Positions 1 to 5,041 of a stretch of DNA of 5,948 nt are shown in pieces (the stretch's first letter is position 1; each line of letters begins with the position of its first letter). Position numbers and translations under genes: made by a program. The DNA is from Erythrobacter sp. (GTDB lineage Bacteria; Pseudomonadota; Alphaproteobacteria; Sphingomonadales; Sphingomonadaceae), in assembly GCA_002695185.1 (NCBI GenBank), contig NZOF01000207.1, forward strand, positions 19,308-25,255, written 5' to 3'. The notes under the pieces are model-generated. The model was not told the DNA's origin. It searched no databases and saw only the letters and a program-made list of their open reading frames with translations.

Positions 1-28
1 CGAACGTCTCTAAAATCGAACGCCGAGC

Positions 29-50
29 CTAGGCCAGCAATGGGCCTTAG
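29..50 (-). terminator. weak hairpin downstream of the amidohydrolase gene, possible terminator
   Basis: About 26 nt past the stop codon of the minus-strand amidohydrolase gene, positions 29-35 (ctaggcc) and 43-50 (ggccttag) can pair into a 7-bp stem with one bulged base and a 7-nt loop. Read on the minus strand, the stem is followed about 12 nt later by only a short T run (TTTT). This is a poor fit to a classical rho-independent terminator. The rest of positions 1-75 shows no gene or other recognisable signal. Confidence 0.25.
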
Positions 51-75
51 CGAAACAGCTTTTGCTTGGGGGCGA

Positions 76-804
76 TCAAACTTCGAGTGCCACGCGGCCC
101 AATACGTCTGCCAGCATCACCGCCCAGCGCGCCTGCCCTGCCTCGGTCGCGATCTGGTCCTGCCGAATTTCGACCGTGCAATAGGGGATGCCATTGGCCT
201 CGGCGTGGCGGTCCATCGTGGCGTTCAGCTGCTTGCCCGAATACGGCTCGTTATCGCCCACGGTCAGCCCCTGCTCGCCGAACAGGCGGATGGCATGGCG
301 CGCGGCGCGATCGTCCTGGTTGTACAGCAGGCCGACTTCCCACGGGCGCTGTTCGTCGCTCGTCGCAAGGCTGGGGGTGAAGCTGTGCAGCGCGATGATC
401 ATGCGCGGCTTCACCCGCTCGATCAGCTTGCCCAGTTCATAGTGATAGGGCCGGTGAAACAGGTTCAGCCGCGCTTCCACATCCGCGCCGATATTGCCGG
501 GGATCAAATGCCCGTCGCTTTCCGAAGGGACCACGGCGGCATCGTCTTCCGTGCGATGGAAATCGCAGACCAGCCGGCTGACGCAGGCGATATGCGCGGG
601 AATATCGTGGCGGCGCGCCAGGCGGTCGGCGATGCCTTCCACCCCGATATCGATCGCGATGTGCTCGTCCAGCAGGCGCGGATCGATGCCCAGCTCGATC
701 CCTTCGGGAACATGGTTCGATGCGTGATCGACCACGCATAACAGGCCACCGGGACGCGCGGCTTCCGCACCGACCTGGCGATACGGCAGATTGTCGATCA
801 TCAT
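76..804 (-). CDS. N-formylglutamate amidohydrolase family protein
   Basis: This is a 242-aa protein of the FGase family (Pfam PF05013). Characterised members hydrolyse N-formyl-L-glutamate to formate and L-glutamate, as in the five-step histidine degradation route (HutG type). Visible family signatures are DHASN (residues 26-30), RLVCDFHRTEDD (77-88), SDGHLIPGN (96-104), a His-containing ALHSFTP segment (138-144), WEVGLLYN (155-162) and VEIRQD (211-216). Length is close to the usual 240-290 aa, so the gene looks complete. The start at 804 is supported by an AAAGGG Shine-Dalgarno-like run about 9 nt upstream. A second ATG follows immediately and is the alternative start. The ATG overlaps the ispE stop as ATGA, so translational coupling is likely. 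No hut genes are adjacent, so a role in histidine degradation is not supported by context; many alphaproteobacteria carry FGase paralogues of unknown substrate. No signal peptide or membrane segment is visible, so it is probably cytoplasmic. Confidence 0.88.
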   Translation of the reverse strand: MMIDNLPYRQVGAEAARPGGLLCVVDHASNHVPEGIELGIDPRLLDEHIAIDIGVEGIADRLARRHDIPAHIACVSRLVCDFHRTEDDAAVVPSESDGHLIPGNIGADVEARLNLFHRPYHYELGKLIERVKPRMIIALHSFTPSLATSDEQRPWEVGLLYNQDDRAARHAIRLFGEQGLTVGDNEPYSGKQLNATMDRHAEANGIPYCTVEIRQDQIATEAGQARWAVMLADVLGRVALEV

Positions 805-1616
805 CGAAAATTACCCTTTACTTGCCACCAGCCGGAATGTTCGGCGGCGATGCGCGCGGCGGCTTCGTCGCGTGCGGAATTGCTGTCGTAGAGCGCGAAG
901 CAGGTCGCGCCGGAACCGGACATACGGGCGAGAAACGGCGAAGTTCCGCGCAGCGCGGCCAGCACTCGCGCGATTTCGGGCACCAGCGAGATGGCGGGCG
1001 CCTCCATGTCGTTGCGCCCCTCCAGCGCGATGGTGCGGCTGTGCCCGTTGGGCATGGCACCGCGATCCTCGCCGTCCCACGCCTTGAACACCGGACCGGT
1101 GGCCAGCGGAATACGCGGATTGACCAGCAAAACGGGCGTTCCGGCAAGGCTATCGTCGGCGGGTTCCAGCTCTGTCCCCGTTCCGCGGCCGATGCAGGTG
1201 CGGCTGTCGACACAGGCGGGCACGTCCGCGCCCAGCTTCGCCGCGCGAGTCCGCCAGTCGTCCGGCAGGCCGTGCAATTCGCGCACCATCCGGAAGATGG
1301 CGCCCGCATCGGCCGATCCCCCGCCCAGCCCCGCGGCCACGGGCAGGTTCTTTTCCAGCGTGATCTCCAGCCCCTCTGGCCGAGGCAGCGCGGTCAGCGC
1401 CTGCATCACGATATTGTCAAACGGATCGGTCAGTGCCCCGCCGAACTCGCCCAGCGTGGCCAGCCGGTCCTGTTCGGCGGGTTTCGCCGTAAGGATATCG
1501 CCGGCATCGACGAAGGCGAACAACGTTTCGAGTTCGTGATAGCCATCATCCCGCCGCCGCCGCAGATGCAGCGCGAGATTGATCTTGGCATAGGCGGTTT
1601 CGCGCGTCAGAACCAT
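801..1616 (-). CDS. ispE: 4-diphosphocytidyl-2-C-methyl-D-erythritol kinase (IspE)
   Basis: IspE phosphorylates 4-diphosphocytidyl-2-C-methylerythritol at the 2-hydroxyl with ATP, in the MEP pathway to isopentenyl and dimethylallyl diphosphate. It acts in the cytoplasm. The protein is a GHMP-superfamily kinase with the expected order of motifs: AYAKINLAL near the N terminus (8-16, with the conserved Lys11), the ATP-binding glycine loop PVAAGLGGGSADA (92-104), GADVP with the probable catalytic Asp131, and the C-terminal motif MSGSGAT (232-238). At 271 aa it is slightly short of the typical 280-300 but complete. I chose the ATG at 1616 because family similarity begins there (MVLTRETAYAKIN) and AGGA lies just upstream. 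An in-frame ATG at 1661 would add 15 residues that lie inside the upstream gene and do not look like IspE. The start overlaps the upstream gene's stop by 10 nt, and the stop overlaps the amidohydrolase start by 4 nt. A relic of its 5' end is found at 2070-2219. Confidence 0.95.
   Translation of the reverse strand: MVLTRETAYAKINLALHLRRRRDDGYHELETLFAFVDAGDILTAKPAEQDRLATLGEFGGALTDPFDNIVMQALTALPRPEGLEITLEKNLPVAAGLGGGSADAGAIFRMVRELHGLPDDWRTRAAKLGADVPACVDSRTCIGRGTGTELEPADDSLAGTPVLLVNPRIPLATGPVFKAWDGEDRGAMPNGHSRTIALEGRNDMEAPAISLVPEIARVLAALRGTSPFLARMSGSGATCFALYDSNSARDEAAARIAAEHSGWWQVKGNFR
1561..1601 (-). repeat. direct repeat of ispE codons, copy inside intact ispE
   Basis: This is the partner of the repeat at 2167-2207. 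It encodes the conserved residues ETAYAKINLALHLR of functional IspE, so this copy is under coding constraint and the upstream one is not. Confidence 0.95.
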
Positions 1617-2080
1617 TTTCCTAGAAATTTGCGAAGTGCACTCTTCCGCGTTGTGAACCACCGATATCGCTTCAAGATGATCGGAGCGATAGCGTCAAAA
1701 TTCGTCCATGTATCGGCGACATGGTATAGACTGGTTGCCGCCCAAAAAACGCCAGCATAATCTTCAAGATAACTATCCGAAAGCGAGCCTGCCTGTGTGT
1801 TGGTGACGTAGTAGGCTGCGGTGAAACGATTTCCGGCTTCGCTAAGGTCCTCGTCCGTTAACTTCCCATCTGAAACGCGATCAAACCATTCCCTTGGCGT
1901 CACCTCGCGCGCTCTTAACGCCGCCAGTTCGGCGCCGCACTCGTCGGTGTGATACTCACTTGCCAAACCATTAAGGGCTGACCAAGCGGCATACATCGCG
2001 ATATGCGTCGATCCGGCTTCATTCGGAAGATCCTTCGGAAAGTCGCCGCTGTAGTGCCAAGAGGCATCGTCATACTTCAT
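1607..2080 (-). CDS. uncharacterised 157-aa protein, probably horizontally acquired
   Basis: The function is not known to me. The N-terminal sequence MKYDDASWHYSGDFPKDLP and the stretch DGKLTDEDLSEAGNRF (residues 71-86) recall a family of small uncharacterised bacterial proteins that begin KYDDASWHY. I believe these fall under a DUF (possibly DUF7832), but that name is from memory. The protein is rich in Trp and Tyr, has no signal peptide or membrane helix, has acidic stretches in the middle and ends in a basic tail (LRKFLGKWF). It looks full length. By eye, three sampled 60-bp blocks of the gene are 52-55% GC, against 72% in a block of ispE, which suggests foreign origin. No convincing ribosome binding site precedes the ATG. 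Instead the start overlaps the end of the ispE relic frame by 11 nt, and the gene's stop overlaps the intact ispE start by 10 nt. It lies between two direct copies of the ispE 5' end. Related proteins sometimes occur as orphan genes, so a toxin-immunity or defence role cannot be assumed from this sequence. Confidence 0.75.
   Translation of the reverse strand: MKYDDASWHYSGDFPKDLPNEAGSTHIAMYAAWSALNGLASEYHTDECGAELAALRAREVTPREWFDRVSDGKLTDEDLSEAGNRFTAAYYVTNTQAGSLSDSYLEDYAGVFWAATSLYHVADTWTNFDAIAPIILKRYRWFTTRKSALRKFLGKWF
1617..1624 (-). promoter_or_regulatory. Shine-Dalgarno-like site deciding the ispE start
   Basis: Read on the minus strand, the bases just before the ispE ATG are CTAGGAAA, giving an AGGA core only 2 nt from the ATG. 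The spacing is tight, so initiation may rely partly on ribosomes terminating at the overlapping stop codon of the upstream gene (1607-1609). The site lies inside the last codons of that upstream gene. Confidence 0.4.
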
Positions 2081-2219
2081 TTAACGAGCAGTCGCAGCTT
2101 GCATAAATTGACTGCCATGCGGGGTTAATCCGACCATCACATATTCCGAGGTTGATCCTCTGCCCCCGCAGGTGCGGCGCGAGATTGATCTTGGCATAGG
2201 CGGTTTCAGAGACTGCCAT
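2070..2219 (-). pseudogene. relic of the ispE 5' end (49-codon truncated frame)
   Basis: This minus-strand frame begins with ATG at 2219 and reads MAVSETAYAKINLAPHLRG. That is the N terminus of IspE (compare ETAYAKINLALHLRR in the intact gene) with Leu changed to Pro. Similarity stops after about 18 codons, near position 2167. The frame then continues with unrelated residues to a TGA at 2070-2072, just inside the start of the uncharacterised gene. At DNA level 2167-2207 matches 1561-1601 with two mismatches, and the last 31 bp are identical. The relic keeps the start codon in frame, with a weak GGAA about 8 nt upstream, so it could still be translated as a leader peptide coupled to the next gene. 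It cannot encode a functional kinase. It is either the original ispE start, cut off by an insertion, or a partial duplication. Confidence 0.8.
2167..2207 (-). repeat. direct repeat of ispE codons, upstream copy
   Basis: This 41-bp segment is a direct repeat of 1561-1601, offset by exactly 606 bp. The only differences are at 2172 (g versus a) and 2176 (g versus a, giving the Leu-to-Pro change). From 2177 to 2207 the match is perfect for 31 bp. The flanks differ on both sides. Confidence 0.95.
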
Positions 2220-2232
2220 CAGAAGATTCCAT

Positions 2233-2250
2233 CGTCATTGCGGGCGAAGC
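2233..2250 (+). repeat. partial copy of the dispersed palindromic repeat core
   Basis: The sequence cgtcattgcgggcgaagc resembles the left arm of the larger repeat at 2325-2430 (gtcattgcgag followed by agcgaagc), with a small internal deletion. It ends 14 bp from the ATG of the ispE relic, so it sits where the ispE ribosome-binding or promoter region would be expected. Confidence 0.7.
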
Positions 2251-2324
2251 GATCATTGGCGGGCTGGCTGACGAACAAAAGCCTGACACATATCCGGTTC
2301 ATCGCCGCCTCCCGACCATCTCAC

Positions 2325-2430
2325 GTCATTGCGAGCGTAGCGAAGCAATCCATGGCGCACCGCTTAGCTGTTCGTGGATTGCCGGGTGGCCTTTGGCCGT
2401 CTTCGACTCCGCTTCGCTCCTCGCAATGAC
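2325..2430. repeat. dispersed REP/MITE-like palindromic repeat
   Basis: This is a large imperfect inverted repeat. gtcattgcgag (2325-2335) is complementary to ctcgcaatgac (2420-2430), agcgaagc (2339-2346) to gcttcgct (2411-2418), and caatcca (2346-2352) to tggattg (2375-2381). The right arm carries about 29 extra bases, including a small internal hairpin (ggcc-ttt-ggcc, 2388-2398). Repeats with this GTCATTGCGAGCG...AGCGAAGCAATCC core are scattered through many bacterial genomes, including alphaproteobacteria. It lies just past the 3' end of the ETF-QO gene, so the transcript hairpin might protect or terminate that mRNA, although no T run follows. It carries no transposase and would move only in trans, if at all. 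Confidence 0.85.
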
Positions 2431-2526
2431 TGGAGAGGTTATGACAAGAGAGGTGACGAGCGCACAGCAATGCCACCTCTCAATTCAAGTTCATTACGAA
2501 CGATGCTCCCCAGTCCGCGTCACCCA

Positions 2527-4173
2527 TCACATATTCGGATAGTTCGGCCCGCCGCCGCCTTCGGGGGTGGTCCATTCGATGTTCTGGTTCGGGTCCTTGA
2601 TGTCGCAGGTCTTGCAATGAATGCAGTTCTGCGAATTGATCTGGAACTTGGGCTCCTGCCCCTCTTCCTCGATCCATTCGTAAACGCCTGCGGGGCAATA
2701 GCGGGTCGATGGCCCGCCATAGACTTCCAGCTCGCTTTCGCGCTGCAATTCGCGGTCGCAGACCTTGAGGTGGTTCGGCTGGTTTTCCGCATGGTTGGTG
2801 TAGCTGAAGGCCACATTGGTCAGGCGGTCGAAACTCAGCGTGCCGTCGGGCTTGGGGTATTTGATCGGCGTGAACAGATCCGCGCGTTCGAGCATCTCGT
2901 GGTCGCGGTGATGCTTCATTGTAATCGGCAGGCCGATCTTGAGCGAGCGCATCCACATGTCGATGCCGGCCAGAACGGTGCCCAGATCCTCACCATATTT
3001 GGCGACGGCGGGCTGCGCGTTCTTCACCTTCTTCAGTTCGGTGGCGATCCAGCTGTCGCGCACCGCGCTATCGTATTCCATCAGCTCGGTATGCTCGTGC
3101 CCGGCGGCGATCGCGGCAGCGATGCTTTCGGCGGCGAGCATTCCGCTCTTCATGGCGGTATGCGTTCCCTTGATGCGCGGCACGTTCACGAAGCCCGCAG
3201 CGCAGCCGATCAGCGCGCCGCCCGGGAAGGCCAGCTTGGGCACAGACTGCCAGCCGCCCTCGTTGATCACGCGCCCGCCATAGGCAACGCGCTTGCCGCC
3301 TTCGAGCAGGGCCGCGATCTCGGGATGGTGCTTCCAGCGCTGGAATTCCTGATAGGGCGAAACGTAGGGGTTCTTGTAATCGAGCGCGGTCACGAAGCCC
3401 AATGCCACCTGACCGTTCGCCTGGTGGTAGATGAAGCCGCCGCCCCAGGTGCCGGTTTCCGACAGGGGCCAGCCCTGCGTGTGCACGACCTTCCCCTGTT
3501 CGTGCTTGGCGGGATCGATGTCCCACAGTTCCTTGACGCCAAGGCCATAGACCTGCGGCTGGCAATCGGCCTCGAGGTCGAACTGCGCCTTCATCTTCTT
3601 GGTCAGATTGCCGCGCGCGCCTTCTGCGAAGAGCGTGTATTTCGCGTGGATTTCCATGCCCGGCTGGTAATCGGGCTTTTGGCTGCCGTCTTCGGCGATG
3701 CCCATGTCCTGCGTCACCACGCCGGTCACTGCGCCATGCTCGTCGAACAGGACTTCGGCGGCGGGGAAGCCGGGGAAGACCATCACGCCCAGCCCTTCGG
3801 CCTGTTCGGCCAGCCAGCGGCAGGTGTTGCCGAGCGAGGCGGTGTAATTGCCCTCATTGCTCATGAAGGGGGGCAGCAGGAATTCGGGCATGTCCGATTT
3901 TCCGGTTTCCGACATCACCCAGTGGTGGTTCTCGGTCACCGGGGTTTCGGCCAGCGGGCAATCCATCGTGCGCCATTCGGGGAACAGCTCGTCCATCGCC
4001 TTGGGATCGACCACCGCGCCCGACAGGATGTGCGCGCCGATTTCGCTGCCCTTTTCCAGTACGACGACCTCGAGATCCTCGTTGATCTGTTTCAACCGGA
4101 TCGCCGCCGAAAGGCCGGCCGGGCCGCCGCCGATGATGACGACGTCGCAGGGCATCGATTCGCGTTCGCTCAT
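2527..4173 (-). CDS. etfQO: electron transfer flavoprotein-ubiquinone oxidoreductase (ETF-QO)
   Basis: The enzyme takes electrons from reduced electron transfer flavoprotein, which is fed by acyl-CoA and other flavin dehydrogenases, and passes them through FAD and a [4Fe-4S] cluster to ubiquinone at the inner membrane. It is the bacterial counterpart of ETFDH and is related to FixC. Visible features are an FAD-binding Rossmann start DVVIIGGGPAG (residues 10-20), a second FAD segment FAEGARGNL (182-190), the conserved stretch GCAAGFVNVPRIKGTHTAMKSG (323-344), and four C-terminal cysteines for the cluster: Cys493 (CPAGVYE) and Cys517, Cys520, Cys523 (CIHCKTC). Length is 548 aa, as is usual for the family. 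The ATG at 4173 was chosen because the FAD motif should lie close to the N terminus and a GAGAGAG purine run precedes it. An in-frame ATG at 4269 would add 32 residues overlapping the divergent gene. No etfAB genes are in the window. Confidence 0.97.
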   Translation of the reverse strand: MSERESMPCDVVIIGGGPAGLSAAIRLKQINEDLEVVVLEKGSEIGAHILSGAVVDPKAMDELFPEWRTMDCPLAETPVTENHHWVMSETGKSDMPEFLLPPFMSNEGNYTASLGNTCRWLAEQAEGLGVMVFPGFPAAEVLFDEHGAVTGVVTQDMGIAEDGSQKPDYQPGMEIHAKYTLFAEGARGNLTKKMKAQFDLEADCQPQVYGLGVKELWDIDPAKHEQGKVVHTQGWPLSETGTWGGGFIYHQANGQVALGFVTALDYKNPYVSPYQEFQRWKHHPEIAALLEGGKRVAYGGRVINEGGWQSVPKLAFPGGALIGCAAGFVNVPRIKGTHTAMKSGMLAAESIAAAIAAGHEHTELMEYDSAVRDSWIATELKKVKNAQPAVAKYGEDLGTVLAGIDMWMRSLKIGLPITMKHHRDHEMLERADLFTPIKYPKPDGTLSFDRLTNVAFSYTNHAENQPNHLKVCDRELQRESELEVYGGPSTRYCPAGVYEWIEEEGQEPKFQINSQNCIHCKTCDIKDPNQNIEWTTPEGGGGPNYPNM

Positions 4174-4255
4174 GTCTCTCTCTTTTCGTCGCTTAAACTT
4201 TGTCATTGCCTTGATTGCTGGGCGGTTTGAGGTCAAGACCTTGCGCGGACGGATT
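4174..4255. promoter_or_regulatory. divergent promoter region with a small palindrome
   Basis: This 82-bp gap separates two divergently oriented genes and must hold promoters for both if each is transcribed from here. On the minus strand TTGACC (4236-4231) is a fair -35 match for the ETF-QO gene, but no good -10 lies 16-18 nt further. A perfect 12-bp inverted repeat, aggtcaagacct (4230-4241), overlaps it and could be a small operator. GGA at 4247-4249 and again at 4251-4253 may serve as the ribosome binding site for the plus-strand gene. Confidence 0.4.
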
Positions 4256-5041
4256 ATGCTCGCAGACACACCGGAAACCCGCGAATTATCGCCCGCAGAT
4301 GCGCTGGAAGCCGCCCTCGACTGGTGGCGCGAAGCCGGTGTGGAGGACGATTATAACGATGAAGCGACCAGCTGGCTGGCACAGCAGGAAGAAAAGCAGG
4401 CCGTAGCGTCGCCCAGGCCCAAGAAACCGCCCGAAGAACCCAAGCAGACCCCGCTCGAACGCGCCTTCGAAGGCACGGCGGGCGAAGCGGCGATCGGGGG
4501 CGGCGATGCACCGCTGCCGGGCACTCTCGAAAAATTTCGCGAATGGTGGATGAGCGACAAATCGCTGCACCATGCCGGGCCCGAACAGCGCCTGCCCCCG
4601 CGCGGCGTTGCGGGCGCGAAACTGATGGTGCTGGTGCCCGAACCGGTCGATGGGGAGAGCGAGGCGCTGCTGTCGGGCGGGCCGGGCCGCTTCCTCGAAG
4701 CCATTCTGGGCGCCATGGGGATCGCCCCGCACGAAGCCTATCTCGCCAGCGCGCTGCCCGCCCCCCTGTCGCTGCCCGACTGGGACGGGCTGGCCGAACG
4801 CGGGCTAGCCGATGTCACCCGCCATCACATCGCACTGGCCGCGCCGCACCGCGTGCTGGCCTTCGGGCGCTCGCTCGCCCCGCTCTTCGATGTTGCGCCC
4901 GAACAGGCGCGTGAGCCTGCCGTGGTGACGGCGGGCGACAACACTCTTCCCCTGCTGCTTGCGCCGGAGCTGGCCGAACTGGCCCGTTCCGCCCCGCGCC
5001 GCCGCAATTTCTGGAACCGCTGGCTGGAATGGACCGCATGA
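4256..5041 (+). CDS. uracil-DNA-glycosylase-superfamily-like protein, degenerate
   Basis: This is a 261-aa protein with two visible parts. The N-terminal ~95 residues include an acidic segment, EAALDWWREAGVEDDYNDEA (18-37), and a Pro/Lys-rich linker (52-66), probably disordered. The C-terminal ~160 residues follow the order of a family 4-type uracil-DNA glycosylase: a hydrophobic strand KLMVLVPEP (122-130), GPGRFLEAILGAMGI (142-156), YLASALP (162-168), HRVLAFGRSLAPLF (198-211) and a C-terminal LLLAPELAELARSAP...W segment (233-258). Key elements of active family 4 enzymes are not seen. The GEAPG-type water-activating motif is replaced by VPEPVDGE, the late HPS/HP motif is missing, and there is no cysteine at all, so no [4Fe-4S] cluster. 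The likely product is a non-catalytic or altered relative, often annotated simply as uracil-DNA glycosylase. The ATG at 4256 is preceded by GGA at 4247-4249 (6 nt spacing). The stop overlaps the next gene's start by ATGA, implying translational coupling. Confidence 0.7.
   Translation: MLADTPETRELSPADALEAALDWWREAGVEDDYNDEATSWLAQQEEKQAVASPRPKKPPEEPKQTPLERAFEGTAGEAAIGGGDAPLPGTLEKFREWWMSDKSLHHAGPEQRLPPRGVAGAKLMVLVPEPVDGESEALLSGGPGRFLEAILGAMGIAPHEAYLASALPAPLSLPDWDGLAERGLADVTRHHIALAAPHRVLAFGRSLAPLFDVAPEQAREPAVVTAGDNTLPLLLAPELAELARSAPRRRNFWNRWLEWTA

Larger units (their letters stand above)
2220..2526. other. gene-free interval holding dispersed repeats
   Basis: These 307 bp separate the ispE cluster from the end of the ETF-QO gene. 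I see no supportable protein gene. Open frames across it consist of repeat-derived peptides such as HVIASVAKQS and LRSSQ, which are typical translations of this palindromic repeat class. The interval contains a partial repeat core (2233-2250) and a large imperfect palindrome (2325-2430). Any promoter for the minus-strand ispE cluster should lie at its left end, but no clear -35/-10 pair stands out. Confidence 0.7.

Noticed and set aside
40..741. Plus-strand open frame of 233 codons opposite the amidohydrolase
   Set aside because: The minus-strand frame carries the FGase motifs; this one shows none.
720..1760. Plus-strand open frame of 346 codons opposite ispE
   Set aside because: It is an antisense shadow of ispE, which has all GHMP kinase motifs on the minus strand.
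2172..2429. 85-codon plus-strand frame across the intergenic repeats
   Set aside because: The predicted peptide is a translation of the palindromic repeat (HVIASVAKQS, LRSSQ) and the reverse of the ispE relic, not a protein.
2220..2526. CRISPR array or tRNA gene in the intergenic interval
   Set aside because: The repeats are few, unequal and inverted rather than regularly spaced direct repeats, and no cloverleaf could be drawn.
2374..4230. Long plus-strand open frame of 618 codons opposite the ETF-QO gene
   Set aside because: It is the antisense shadow of a clear full-length ETF-QO gene in GC-rich DNA. It has no recognisable domains, and its first part is repeat-derived.
3848..4255. Possible 136-residue N-terminal extension of the UDG-like protein
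   Set aside because: It lies almost entirely antisense to the ETF-QO coding region and its composition does not match the protein. The ATG at 4256 with GGA upstream is the better start.
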